Source of the DNA: Tritrichomonas musculus
Taxonomy: Eukaryota > Parabasalia > Tritrichomonadida > Tritrichomonadidae
Length of the DNA stretch: 64,000 nt
Assembly: GCA_039105265.1 (NCBI GenBank)
Contig: JAPFFF010000019.1
Location: forward strand, 2,636,501-2,700,500
Direction of reading: 5' to 3'
Shown: piece after piece, positions 48,900 to 58,542 of the stretch
Position numbering within the stretch: position 1 is the first letter of the stretch
Layout of the letters: every line of letters starts with the position of its first letter
Program-made: the position numbers and the translations under genes
The notes under the pieces: model-generated
Databases searched by the model: none
Seen by the model: the letters and a program-made list of their open reading frames with translations, nothing else
What the model was told of the DNA's origin: nothing

Positions 48900-50768
48900 T
48901 CAATAGTCAATCTTCCACCTAGGCATCATTTGTCTCATATTTTTTTGTCCCTCTATTTCATACAAACCATTCTTGAACCCAACAACTCTATACTTTCCTG
49001 GCTGTACATTGGACCTTCTCTTCATCATTCCATCCTTTTCGTTATACAATTTTACCGACATCCCTTTTGGCAAATAGAATCCTTTACTCGTCATTATGTC
49101 ATAATTCTCTTTACAGATATTCATCACAATCAACGATTCCAGTTCTTTATCTTCATGAACCATCTTTGGAGAAACACTTTTCCTGGCATATTTTGAGAGC
49201 GTTTTATGAGGAGCGTTATTATATTGCCTCACTAATTCTTCCATTATCGATGGAGTAATTATCCCGATTCCCATATTGTATGCCATATCTCTCAGTGTTC
49301 TGATGACTCTATCTATCAGTCCCAAAGAACTGTGCATCGGGTCTGTTTTTACCTGTTTTTGCTCCTTTTTCATGAAGTCTGGATAGTTTCCCATTCTCAT
49401 TCTTGGTGCAGTTTGCCATTCTATTCCATGTGTCCTATAATAGTTTTGTGCCTTTCTTGAGTTAAAAGAACCTTCTCCATCAAACGTCAAGCTCTTTATT
49501 ACAACGCCAGATTGCAGCAATTTATCAAGGGTTTTCAAGTAAGTATCTGCTGATTTATTATATTTCGCGAATTTCTGATGCTTTTCTTCCTCTTTCTCTT
49601 CTCCAAACAATATCTGATTTACCAACTCAACGTACAAATATCTTGTATTGACATTTATCATGACCAAATAACATAATTTATCAACAAACATCAAATCAAT
49701 AATATAAGAATTTCTTGATGAAACTTTATGGAGTTGATACATCTTCGCGTTCTTTTTCAAAGGAAAGTATGATGTGTTCTCGGCTATTTTGACCTGCTTC
49801 TCGGGAAACAAACTCTTCAAAGCTCTTATTTTACTCTCTGTTTTGAACCCAATAATATTTTGCTCCTGAGGAATTTCATAGGTTGAATATGTCGTTGGCT
49901 GGAAATAAAATTTATTGACGTATCTATTGTATCTCTCGTCTTCGGATAATCTACTCTCTCCCCAATTCCTACTGACTCTATTAAATTCCTCTTTATCTAG
50001 CAGTCTTTCATGATTATAAACAACAAATTCGTTCAATTTATCTGTGAATGTATCTCTAAAAGTAGGTCTTTTAGGTCTTTGTCTCTTTTCCCATTCCTCT
50101 ACAAATTCGTCATAAATTTGTTGTATATCATCATCTTGAATCACAATTCTTGTATAAACTCTGGACGTATCTTCAAAGAGATATATGTGTTTATTCCCTC
50201 CACTCGCAAAGCGAGAGTCTGCTGTGCAGCCATTTTGCTGAATAAAATCTCTGACAGCACCAAATTGTGGCTTGTTTTTGTTGGTCAATTTTTGTCTGAA
50301 CAATTCTTCTTTGGCTCTTTCACAAGCATCTTTATATCTGGATTCATTGACTCTTTTGATGCCTTCTTTTAGTTGTTCTATCCTTGCAAAAAGCAATCTA
50401 TCGATTCTGTCTTGGTTGATTCTCAAGAAATTATTTACGTGTTGAATGTCTGTTCGAGTAAAAGCGTGGTTATAAGTAAATTTTCTCCCATTATTGAAGC
50501 AATAAGAAGGATCGTCCATATAGTCCAAATAGTCGTCCAAAGAGTCTATTTTCTGATTTCCTAGCCAGTCCATTATCCTCTCAGCTTTATAATTTACTTT
50601 TTGTTGAGGGTCAGAAAGGCATCTACAAAATATCCGGATTTTATTGCTGGTATTCAGGACATCCCCGTCATTGCCTCTCAACATATCGTCTATCGGCAAG
50701 TTTGTTTCCGATATGATATGATTTATTATTTCATCCGAGTTATTGTAAAGCAATTTACTTGTATTCAT
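48900..50768 (-). CDS. Maverick M4 integrase (622 aa)
   Basis: The N-terminal 340 residues are specific to this lineage. The RNase H-like core has IIDLMF (D358), TFDGEGSF (D430) and LIDRVIRTLRD (D486), then QYNNAPHKTLSKYARKSVSP. A C-terminal SH3-like or chromo-like segment ends MMPRWKIDY. The gene faces PolB tail to tail. It would cut and join the element's ends. A pair of small hairpins at 50203-50229 lies within the N-terminal part. Confidence 0.88.
   Translation of the reverse strand: MNTSKLLYNNSDEIINHIISETNLPIDDMLRGNDGDVLNTSNKIRIFCRCLSDPQQKVNYKAERIMDWLGNQKIDSLDDYLDYMDDPSYCFNNGRKFTYNHAFTRTDIQHVNNFLRINQDRIDRLLFARIEQLKEGIKRVNESRYKDACERAKEELFRQKLTNKNKPQFGAVRDFIQQNGCTADSRFASGGNKHIYLFEDTSRVYTRIVIQDDDIQQIYDEFVEEWEKRQRPKRPTFRDTFTDKLNEFVVYNHERLLDKEEFNRVSRNWGESRLSEDERYNRYVNKFYFQPTTYSTYEIPQEQNIIGFKTESKIRALKSLFPEKQVKIAENTSYFPLKKNAKMYQLHKVSSRNSYIIDLMFVDKLCYLVMINVNTRYLYVELVNQILFGEEKEEEKHQKFAKYNKSADTYLKTLDKLLQSGVVIKSLTFDGEGSFNSRKAQNYYRTHGIEWQTAPRMRMGNYPDFMKKEQKQVKTDPMHSSLGLIDRVIRTLRDMAYNMGIGIITPSIMEELVRQYNNAPHKTLSKYARKSVSPKMVHEDKELESLIVMNICKENYDIMTSKGFYLPKGMSVKLYNEKDGMMKRRSNVQPGKYRVVGFKNGLYEIEGQKNMRQMMPRWKIDY
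50203..50229. repeat. Double-hairpin sequence in the M4 integrase gene
   Basis: CTCGC-AAA-GCGAG (50203-50215) is followed by CTGC-TGT-GCAG (50219-50229). The pattern and GC content resemble the inserts in fragments A1 and B, but there is no close paralogue here to prove insertion. Confidence 0.45.
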
Positions 50769-50785
50769 TTTTTATTTGGTAGAAA

Positions 50786-51025
50786 ATGTCACAAGAACAG
50801 CCCACTCTCCTCCCTCTCAAAAACTGGCACGGTAGAAAAACTTTCGCCACTCCTACTCTGAAACAACTGAAATCTCGTCTTCAATATTATCGAAGGATAT
50901 TGAGCCAAACACCTCCCACAGACCCCAAAAAAATAGCAAAAAGAGAGAAGATTCAACGAAAATATGACAGAGATATGAAGGTAAGAAATCTGTTAAATAG
51001 AGCTGTTAGCAATCTTTACTCCTGA
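50786..51025 (+). CDS. Small basic helical protein (79 aa)
   Basis: The product is strongly basic (RSRLQYYRR-like and AKREKIQRKYDRDMK stretches) and helical, fitting a DNA-binding or core protein. It is divergent from the integrase with 17 bases between starts and is followed 21 bases later by 51047. No sequence relative was found; in M2 a small coiled-coil gene (10841) lies beside the homologue of its neighbour. Confidence 0.5.
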   Translation: MSQEQPTLLPLKNWHGRKTFATPTLKQLKSRLQYYRRILSQTPPTDPKKIAKREKIQRKYDRDMKVRNLLNRAVSNLYS

Positions 51026-51046
51026 AAATTTTTTGTTATTCAAATA

Positions 51047-51553
51047 ATGTCTGGAACTCTCCGACAAGCTCGTATACTGTCATCAGAAGCAAAAAGCAAG
51101 AACAATACATCAATTTCGCAAGAACAGAATACCAATATACAGATTACTTACCCTAATGTCCCTCAACTTAACGCCTCAAAAACAGTCTCTCGTTCCAATA
51201 GTTTGTCTGATTTAAAGAACTACAATCAGCTTGACTCCCTCGAGCAAAAAAATAAATTCCTTGAAATGCTCGTTTCTGTCTATGAGGACAATCCACTAAA
51301 AGTGAATGCTTATCTCGTTTGTAATACCACATCTCTCATGAATATGATTAAACTCTTGACCGACGCAGATAAAGTCGAATTAGTATTGGACGAAGATATT
51401 GCTTGTAATTCCTGTTGTTCCTCCGATAAATTGATATATATTTCGAAGATTCTCATAACGAAAAACAACAAGACAGAAGACATGAAATATGCCTACAATG
51501 ACATCTACTCACAATTCATAAAATATGGCATATCACTCAAAATATGTGTTTAA
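51047..51553 (+). CDS. Conserved Maverick protein with C-terminal Cys cluster (168 aa)
   Basis: It shares with 10207-10776 the N-terminal ARILSSE motif, the segment LEQKNKFLEMLVSVYE, LIKLLT/DADKVEL, a cysteine cluster (IACNSCCSS) and the ending GISLKICV. Among the core proteins it is one of the best conserved between the two distant lineages, which suggests an essential, contact-rich role. The function is unknown. It overlaps the fibre gene tail to tail by 4 bases. Confidence 0.7.
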   Translation: MSGTLRQARILSSEAKSKNNTSISQEQNTNIQITYPNVPQLNASKTVSRSNSLSDLKNYNQLDSLEQKNKFLEMLVSVYEDNPLKVNAYLVCNTTSLMNMIKLLTDADKVELVLDEDIACNSCCSSDKLIYISKILITKNNKTEDMKYAYNDIYSQFIKYGISLKICV

Positions 51554-54500
51554 GATTTGAAAATAGCCAATATATGTTCGTTTATTTTTGCACTTACTTT
51601 GCCCACAATACTTTGTTGAATCTTTAAAGTCATGGCATAATCCTCATCCAAAATCCTTCCGTCATATAGAATTACATCTCCTATTTGATACAAATTAGCG
51701 TCATCGACATAAAATAAATAGTCTCCGTGTGTAGCGAATTTGACGCATCCGTTTTCTGAATCTACCTCTACAATGACACCAACAAATTCCTTCCATGAAC
51801 CGTCTATGATTACAGAGCAAATACAGTCTGTGGTGTCTTCTGCTGTCGAACTGACGAACATATTTTTTTGTTGGTCTCTACGATACACATGGCCTGATAA
51901 AAATACTGGTTTTCCAATCTTATAGTCCGATATTTCTTCACCCGCTTCTATCGGGGCATAATGAGTAATTGTATTTGAGCCGTTTGATGATATTTTGCCA
52001 GAAACATATAAATTTGAATCAATTGTTGTATTTCTTGCAGTACCAAACATGCTAAATGATTGAAATCTATGACCATCAACATATATAAATACTTCACCAG
52101 TATCAGCAGTTTTTGAAGACCTATACATAAAGACAGTATTATAAGTATCATTATATCCAAATCTAAATAAAGTAAGTGTATTTGAATCAATAGAACTAAA
52201 GAAACTTGCAATATTACTTTCGGTAGTATTAATTGTTAATGAACCATCATTATTTTTTGCTACATATTTAGTCAAATCGACAGGTTCTGGAATTTCTGTT
52301 TTTAATGCGTATTTTCTTTCTGCTGTTGTTTTTGTTTCATAATTTGACAAGTCGACAGGTTCTGGAATCTCACTTTTTACTTGGTCAATAGCACGGGTCA
52401 ATTCTGTTTTCTGAGCAAAATTATCATTCACATATTTCGCCGAAGTAATCATATTATCATTCACAGGTCGGATGCTGATTAATGTGATAGACGCATCATA
52501 TATATTGGTTAGTGTATCGTCCGCAGCTCTCAATGAGACAATACGTGTAGCTACACGAATATCTATTGATTCATCCCCGGTTGATTCGTATATGAGATTT
52601 GCACCCTTTCGTCCAGAATACGTATATTCAGCTTCTTCATATGTTGTATCTTCGGTATTTCGTTTGAATTTTACGATTATATTTTTAGTTGTCAATACTC
52701 TTCTTATATATTCATCTGGGATTGCACAACCACTATCATTCTGTATACATTGAATTGTGAATCGTTCTGGACTTTCATCAACAACATTCGAGTCTTTGAT
52801 AAATGGTGATTCGATTTGTGCTCTAATGAAATTATATGCTATAGGATTATTATTTCTATGTGCTGCAATATACGATACATATACAATTTGTCCATCATCA
52901 TGACGCCATATTATTCTATCAATGCGTTTGCCATTACTATCATACCTGTCCATGCTGTCATAAGTGCTAGTAGAACCATTTGGTTTAAATATTACATCAA
53001 TATGCATTATATCATCATCTTGATTATCTCCCCAATTAACATCAAATACCAAATGAACTCCAGCATTGGATAGTTTAGGGGTAATATATGCACCGTCATA
53101 TAAGTTTGCTGGATATTCAATACTTAATTCAGTACCATATAATGCAGTACTCAGTGTAGATTCATTAACCAAGTCTGTTGGAATCTCAGGAATCTCTGTT
53201 TTTAACACATATTTTCCATCCGCTTCTTCCTTTGAAATATATCCCGATAAATCGACTGTTTTGAGCTGTTTCATATGATTATCTATCAATTTTTTGACTG
53301 CCTTTGCTGTAATCAGCTGTTTATTTGTCAGTTCTTCGCCCAACAAAATCGGTTTCTGTTCTTTTGTCATCGACATAATCCAAGCAGCTGAAGGACAATT
53401 TTCTGCATATACATCTAAATACGGAACATTTATCCGAAAATCTTCATACTCTCCGTCTATTTTAATCTCCTCATTGTCATCAACTCCATAGCAAAGATAT
53501 CGGAAACATTTCTTGTCAAACGCCTCTATTTCTTCAATAAATTCCAGCGCGGTTCGAATCTCTCTTGGAGCAGCAAGAACATCAACGTCCCGAACTATTG
53601 CCTCCGCTCCTTCCGAAACCTCTTCACCAGCAAAACAAAATCTTTTTACCTTTGATATTCCCTCTGCCGCCAACGATAAAAGCGCCTTTGGACCGCCGAC
53701 AAAATTTACTGTGGCACCAGCTATACACACAACATCTTTGATATAATTAAACCAATTTGTCTTGTTTTTCATGTCGTTTAGTTGTTTTTGGAGGTTTGAA
53801 TAAAGATTTTGCAGCTCAGATATTCTATTATTTGCTATATCTACTGTATTTCCCAAAGAATTTAGAACAAAAAGATGAGACTCAATATTTTCCCCAATAA
53901 CGACGCCAGAAGTCTGTATATTACAGTTTGTGTATAAAGTACTGCATGCTTCAGGTCTTGGAACAACAGAATAATACCCACATCCTGCTAGAAACTCAAA
54001 AGTATTTCCTCCTTCTTTATACGAAACATCTGGTATCGGAAAAATTACTTCTTTGTCAGAGGGCATATAAAGTATCAGGCCATAAGGAGGATTCCCAATA
54101 TCTATTCGGCTATTGTAGTGGAAAGGAATATATTTATAACAATTTTCTGAAACAACTTTATAGCACGATTCTGATTCATAACTGCTATGAGAATACCCAA
54201 ATTCAGAGGTATATTCTATTCCGTTTATATTTAGACTTGCCGAAAAATTACATGACTCCTTCTTGGTACATTTCAGTAGAACACTCCAATATCCGTCTTT
54301 ATCTTCGTATTTTGCCACTTCGCAATCGTTAAATGTACAAAGTTCTTTCTCGACAATGACTTCAAAAGGATTTTTGTCGGAATAATTGTGTATCCAATTC
54401 CTTAGGACGTATCTATTTGTGTCGTTTTGCTCAATGAAAATCCCTTGATATGTATGTTTGAAGAACTCAGTTTCTCCTTTGATTGATTTGGAGCCAGGAA

Positions 54501-55437
54501 TATTGTATGACAAATTATTGCCGACCCATTCATTATTTTGCTTTGTGAGTTTGAAATCTGTGCCAAATACCTCATCATGGAACTCAAAAGTTTGTCCATC
54601 TAAGAGCTTGTCAAATTCTTCTGTTCCGGGAATATAGCCCCAATCAGCGTAATAATATTGTTCATTTTCTGTGGTCCCAAATGACTTCATCTCATAGAAA
54701 TTCGGTAAAGGGGAAGTATAAAGTTTGAGACAATTTTCTGCATCGACATTATTACATTTGATATTTATGAGGTTAGATTCCTTGTTTGAAATATATTGCT
54801 TCACCTTTCCTGTAAAGTTTATTTTCATAAAACCAGAAGTAAAGAGGTCAAAAGGATTATCAAGAGATTCCTTACTCATATAAATTCGGGCGGATAATTC
54901 GTTTTCAATATAGGAAATTGCGTTATTTGAGTCGATTTTGGGATTCGTAAATTTGCCGTTTTTTGCGTCTATTTTTGCCTCCCCAAACGTTGAACAGTTT
55001 ATTGTAAAAACATTTCCTGAATAGTCAGACGGTATATCTATTTTGATTTTCAATATATTGTATTCGCCTGTTTCGCAGGAGTCATCGGAGATGTCGTCAT
55101 TTTCTGCTTTCGACAAGGAGTTTAAGTCAAGGGAATAGGCGTCAAGACCATCTTCATATGATAATTCATTAACTGAGCCAGGGGACATTTCCAAAGAGGT
55201 TATTCGTTCTTCATGATCGTTTATATCACTCGATATAACGCTCAGAGCTTGCGCATGATTGATGAGCTGAGATTTCAGAGAGATTCCTCCCAAATTTATA
55301 TCTCCTCCAACGGTCAAATCTTGTTCGATATCAGCTGTTTTGGCGTTTATTTCATCACAATTTATTGAGGAAGGATTCTTTGAGCCACCCATAAATGCAC
55401 CGTCTAAAGCGTTCTGTTTAGTCAGTATTGCGGTCAT
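51550..55437 (-). CDS. Maverick M4 modular fibre protein (~1295 aa)
   Basis: The start at 55437 (MTAILTKQNALDG) is in TAAAATG context, 14 bases from the divergent gene. The N-terminal 780 residues are specific to M4 and include a hydrophobic stretch (VVCIAGATVNFVGGPKALLSLAAEG, shown in part) after a coiled coil. Then come shaft repeats (DLSGYISKEEADGKYVLKTEIPEIP), a domain nearly identical to the fibre of fragment B (52413-53149), more shaft repeats, and the common tail domain with TTDCICSV. It is probably a receptor-binding fibre. Confidence 0.75.
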   Translation of the reverse strand: MTAILTKQNALDGAFMGGSKNPSSINCDEINAKTADIEQDLTVGGDINLGGISLKSQLINHAQALSVISSDINDHEERITSLEMSPGSVNELSYEDGLDAYSLDLNSLSKAENDDISDDSCETGEYNILKIKIDIPSDYSGNVFTINCSTFGEAKIDAKNGKFTNPKIDSNNAISYIENELSARIYMSKESLDNPFDLFTSGFMKINFTGKVKQYISNKESNLINIKCNNVDAENCLKLYTSPLPNFYEMKSFGTTENEQYYYADWGYIPGTEEFDKLLDGQTFEFHDEVFGTDFKLTKQNNEWVGNNLSYNIPGSKSIKGETEFFKHTYQGIFIEQNDTNRYVLRNWIHNYSDKNPFEVIVEKELCTFNDCEVAKYEDKDGYWSVLLKCTKKESCNFSASLNINGIEYTSEFGYSHSSYESESCYKVVSENCYKYIPFHYNSRIDIGNPPYGLILYMPSDKEVIFPIPDVSYKEGGNTFEFLAGCGYYSVVPRPEACSTLYTNCNIQTSGVVIGENIESHLFVLNSLGNTVDIANNRISELQNLYSNLQKQLNDMKNKTNWFNYIKDVVCIAGATVNFVGGPKALLSLAAEGISKVKRFCFAGEEVSEGAEAIVRDVDVLAAPREIRTALEFIEEIEAFDKKCFRYLCYGVDDNEEIKIDGEYEDFRINVPYLDVYAENCPSAAWIMSMTKEQKPILLGEELTNKQLITAKAVKKLIDNHMKQLKTVDLSGYISKEEADGKYVLKTEIPEIPTDLVNESTLSTALYGTELSIEYPANLYDGAYITPKLSNAGVHLVFDVNWGDNQDDDIMHIDVIFKPNGSTSTYDSMDRYDSNGKRIDRIIWRHDDGQIVYVSYIAAHRNNNPIAYNFIRAQIESPFIKDSNVVDESPERFTIQCIQNDSGCAIPDEYIRRVLTTKNIIVKFKRNTEDTTYEEAEYTYSGRKGANLIYESTGDESIDIRVATRIVSLRAADDTLTNIYDASITLISIRPVNDNMITSAKYVNDNFAQKTELTRAIDQVKSEIPEPVDLSNYETKTTAERKYALKTEIPEPVDLTKYVAKNNDGSLTINTTESNIASFFSSIDSNTLTLFRFGYNDTYNTVFMYRSSKTADTGEVFIYVDGHRFQSFSMFGTARNTTIDSNLYVSGKISSNGSNTITHYAPIEAGEEISDYKIGKPVFLSGHVYRRDQQKNMFVSSTAEDTTDCICSVIIDGSWKEFVGVIVEVDSENGCVKFATHGDYLFYVDDANLYQIGDVILYDGRILDEDYAMTLKIQQSIVGKVSAKINEHILAIFKS
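52413..53149 (-). repeat. Fibre module shared with fragment B
   Basis: About 737 bases match 39271-40005 at well over 90 percent identity by eye, on both protein and DNA level, while polymerases of the same two elements are barely alike. This marks a recently shared module, most simply by recombination. Confidence 0.8.
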
Positions 55438-55451
55438 TTTATAATAAATAA
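55438..55451. promoter_or_regulatory. 14-bp divergent start-to-start spacer
   Basis: TTTATAATAAATAA separates the fibre start (55437, minus) from the start of the small beta-rich gene (55452, plus). It has the same length as three other divergent spacers in different elements. Confidence 0.5.
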
Positions 55452-55784
55452 ATGCCCAAGACATACTTCATTACCAAGAAATACAACAATATTTTGCCCT
55501 CAGAATTCACAAATTCATTGAATAAACGATATATTTCCTTCCAATATTGTCGAGCCACCTGTAATGGATATCTGGACGGAGAAACAGAAATGCACGCGTC
55601 ATTTATTCAAAGAGATGAGTACGAAGATTCTCTTGTCTGGTATGCTAATTTGACTCCTCCTGACGACAATAGGAAATACGAATTTGTCGGGACAAAAAGA
55701 GAGTTTAGGATATGGTTTACAGACGCAGAAGGAAACGAAATAAAGCCTGATAACTTCACTGTTTTCTTGAAGTTAGAGTATTGA
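55452..55784 (+). CDS. Small beta-rich Maverick protein (110 aa)
   Basis: The counterpart of 23227-23577: shared features are KRYISFQYC and the ending KREFRIWFTDAEGNEIKPDNF. It begins in AATAAATG context. The length and strand pattern would allow a small jelly roll. It faces the capsid gene tail to tail. Confidence 0.6.
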   Translation: MPKTYFITKKYNNILPSEFTNSLNKRYISFQYCRATCNGYLDGETEMHASFIQRDEYEDSLVWYANLTPPDDNRKYEFVGTKREFRIWFTDAEGNEIKPDNFTVFLKLEY

Positions 55785-55818
55785 GGATGTGCAAAAAAAT
55801 ATTTTTTTACTGTTTTTT

Positions 55819-57708
55819 TTACGCGTAGCCTGCCGGAACGCCTGTTTGATAATATTCGACTCCATTAACGCTCCAAGTGAAATATGTATCAGAACAAATC
55901 CAGGCTTCTGGTGACGGAGGATGCATGTTGGGATATTCTGGGTCGGGAATAAAGTATGTGTCATCATCACCACGATACATTGGCTGACCTCTGAACGTAA
56001 CGGTTATTGAGGTACTTCCTGTGTCTATTCCGTCAAATACATAGCCTGCATTGCTCCTTTCGAGTTGGAAATTTATGCCAAAAGATGTCCCGTCTGAGCG
56101 GCAATTTGTATATCTTTTTCCTGTTGCTGGGTCGTTTAATGGCTGTGTGAAAGAGTCTTCAAATTCTTGTGTGGCTTCTAAGGCTCCATCTAGTTCGTTT
56201 GCGATAAGTTGATGTTGATAAAATCTTGCAGCACAAGTATTGGCAAATTCTGTGTCTGGATATGTTCTTTTATTGACTACAAGCTGGACATTTTGATACA
56301 TAATATTGTCGAAACAAGTAATGTCAGCAGGAGATTTTGGAAACATCATTGTGATATTTGTCGCATTTCTCAATGGAATTGACTTACTGATTTCGAGACC
56401 GTTTACTTTGGCAGTTCCTTCGAATATTTCTCTTGTAAGTTCCTGAGACGGAATCAATAAAGGAGTTTGTAATTCTCTGACAAGTCCTTGATAAACATCT
56501 GGTTTGAGACCAAAACCTGCCAAATTTGAACGACCTAATTGAATAGTTCCTCCAAGGACATCTAAAGTAATTTTCTCTGTTTTGAGGTTGATATTGTCCG
56601 ATTTTGTTGTGGCAAGTAAGGCGCCTTTCAATTCACTTTTGATAATTTTGACAGTATCTCCTGGATCCAATGGTTTGTCTGGATTAGCTGCTGCGATTAA
56701 TTCTGCAAATTCTTTTTTATTGACATCATCTCTTGAAACTCCATATTTTGTAAATTCTTCGTCAGTATATCCGAAATCAATTATTGGATGTTCCAAAACA
56801 TCGTCATCATATACATTTGCGCCTTTGTATCTTTGGTACTCGATATGAAGTTTTTGGGAAGGAGTTGGTTTTGCAGAATAATGAGAAACAATAACAGATG
56901 GACGGCCTATTTGAGTGAATTTTCTTGATATTGGGATGACAGCAGGCATTTCTTCAGCAATTTCTTTGTCTTCCAAAAATTGTAGAGTTTCCTTAACGAT
57001 ATTTGGATTGATTTGTGCCCAGACAAGAGCGCGTAAAGATGTTTTGACCTCTTCTTCTATCTCTCCGCAAATTGCGTTTGGATATAACTGCCATGCCTGA
57101 AGAGCCAGTTGGTCGACAAATGGGATGGTCAATTCAATGGTAAATTTATGTGGTTGTCCATCAGCAATATCCTTTAAATCGACATAACAACCGCATACCG
57201 AAGGGGAGAATTGACTGACATTTTCCCAAGTTGAATGAGAATATTTTGATGTTGCTTTTGCATCACGAGGTTTGATGGAATTATAGGCGAAAGATTCTCT
57301 TTGGAGTTCGTCTTGTCGATATGCGCCTAAGAGTTTATCATTTATCCAGAAGCGACAATCTTCATAAAATTCTACAGCATTCTTGAATCCGACAAATATT
57401 TTCATCAATCCGTTTGTGTCTGCTGAGACGTCAATAGGTTGGGACAATTTAATGATGAAATCAAGGAGAATTGTGGTAAAAGACTTCTCAATTTGGGTGA
57501 TTGTATGGCCGGAATGAGATAATTTAATACGTGTTTTTGTGCCGACTGGGAGTGGGGCGTCTTTGTCTTTGAACTCTTCCATGACGAAAGAAAATGTATT
57601 ATCTCCTCCATTTCTTTGAATGAGATTTCGTAATTTTGACTGGAAAAATGAGAGAACATCGCCTTCATCATTTCCTAAATTTTTGGTCTGTGCGTTGTAG
57701 TAGGTCAT
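55819..57708 (-). CDS. Maverick major capsid protein (double jelly-roll type, 629 aa)
   Basis: The start at 57708 (MTYYNAQTKNLGN) is chosen over an upstream in-frame ATG because homology with M2 begins here and the extension would lie across the next gene. It matches the M2 capsid region along its length: KTRIKLSHSGHTI, WENVSQFSPSVCG, FTQIGRPSVI, LLIPSQ, NATNITMMFP, GDDTYFIPD. The length fits Polinton double jelly-roll capsid proteins, which form the icosahedral shell. The gene is divergent from the amphipathic protein gene at 57779. Confidence 0.8.
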   Translation of the reverse strand: MTYYNAQTKNLGNDEGDVLSFFQSKLRNLIQRNGGDNTFSFVMEEFKDKDAPLPVGTKTRIKLSHSGHTITQIEKSFTTILLDFIIKLSQPIDVSADTNGLMKIFVGFKNAVEFYEDCRFWINDKLLGAYRQDELQRESFAYNSIKPRDAKATSKYSHSTWENVSQFSPSVCGCYVDLKDIADGQPHKFTIELTIPFVDQLALQAWQLYPNAICGEIEEEVKTSLRALVWAQINPNIVKETLQFLEDKEIAEEMPAVIPISRKFTQIGRPSVIVSHYSAKPTPSQKLHIEYQRYKGANVYDDDVLEHPIIDFGYTDEEFTKYGVSRDDVNKKEFAELIAAANPDKPLDPGDTVKIIKSELKGALLATTKSDNINLKTEKITLDVLGGTIQLGRSNLAGFGLKPDVYQGLVRELQTPLLIPSQELTREIFEGTAKVNGLEISKSIPLRNATNITMMFPKSPADITCFDNIMYQNVQLVVNKRTYPDTEFANTCAARFYQHQLIANELDGALEATQEFEDSFTQPLNDPATGKRYTNCRSDGTSFGINFQLERSNAGYVFDGIDTGSTSITVTFRGQPMYRGDDDTYFIPDPEYPNMHPPSPEAWICSDTYFTWSVNGVEYYQTGVPAGYA

Positions 57709-57778
57709 TTGATTTAATATAAAAATGACAATAAAGGAGTTGTAAAGTTTGTTATATGAACATTTTACTTGAAAGGAA

Positions 57779-58117
57779 ATGGCATTCGGAAGTTGGTTTA
57801 AAAACATCATTAACGGAGCAAAAAACGTAATCGGAAAAGCATTACCGGTACTGAAAAAAGGTGCTGAAATTGTGTCAAAAGTCGCTCCAGTACTTGGCGG
57901 GGCGATAGGCGGACCTGTAGGAAATGTAATCAATAAAATAGGCGATTATGCTGGAAAATTTGCTGGAGGAAATAAGGCGTTGGGAGTAAATGGAGCGGGA
58001 ACGGCCGGAGGACCTTACAACGCAGTTGGTATACGACAGACAAATAATAGTTGGTCGCAGCCTTTTGCAGGGCCAACAACTAATCCAGGAAGATTTGATA
58101 TTCCTTTGTTGAAGTAA
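57779..58117 (+). CDS. Small amphipathic capsid-associated protein (112 aa)
   Basis: The first 65 residues are amphipathic and glycine-rich (FGSWFKNIINGAKNVIGKALPVLKKG), followed by a glycine/proline/asparagine-rich tail. It corresponds to 26734-26988. The start has a 70-base shared upstream region with the capsid gene. By analogy with pVI-like proteins it may line the capsid or disturb membranes. Confidence 0.6.
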   Translation: MAFGSWFKNIINGAKNVIGKALPVLKKGAEIVSKVAPVLGGAIGGPVGNVINKIGDYAGKFAGGNKALGVNGAGTAGGPYNAVGIRQTNNSWSQPFAGPTTNPGRFDIPLLK

Positions 58118-58149
58118 GATGAATTTTATTTGTGTTTATTGAAAAGGAA

Positions 58150-58542
58150 ATGAACGACATCAAAGTAATCGAGCCTATCTCAAAACATACAAAAGAGTTT
58201 GATACAGTTGATGAATTCAATTTATACTATAACAAGAATAAAGAAGAGATGGATAAACTTACGACGCATAAACTCAATAAATTATATCTCATAAAAGGGT
58301 ATCGAATAACGAGAATCAAGAATGTGTTGAGCCTCAAAAAAATGAAGCAAAATTCACAATATGAAATTGACCTTGGCAACGAGCTAGATGAACTAAAAAA
58401 AGAGATACAGCAAATTCGTGAAATAACGAAGTTGGTAGAACCTATGAAAGAAACAATAAATAACATCATACATTTCTTAAATCCTCAGATGGAGATGGAA
58501 GTATTGCCGCCCTCTGATACCTGTACAATTAGGCAGGAATGA
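58150..58542 (+). CDS. Coiled-coil Maverick protein (130 aa)
   Basis: The start at 58150 (MNDIKVIEPISK) matches the M2 homologue at 27025 better than the upstream ATG at 58132. Shared segments are EFNLYYNKN and TTHKLNKLYLI, then a coiled coil. It overlaps the ATPase gene by 58 bases tail to tail. The role is probably in the virion, from its position. Confidence 0.6.
   Translation: MNDIKVIEPISKHTKEFDTVDEFNLYYNKNKEEMDKLTTHKLNKLYLIKGYRITRIKNVLSLKKMKQNSQYEIDLGNELDELKKEIQQIREITKLVEPMKETINNIIHFLNPQMEMEVLPPSDTCTIRQE

Noticed and set aside
52472-52753. A plus-strand frame opposite the M4 fibre, conserved opposite the fragment B fibre too
   Set aside because: The conservation comes from the near-identical shared fibre module on the other strand.
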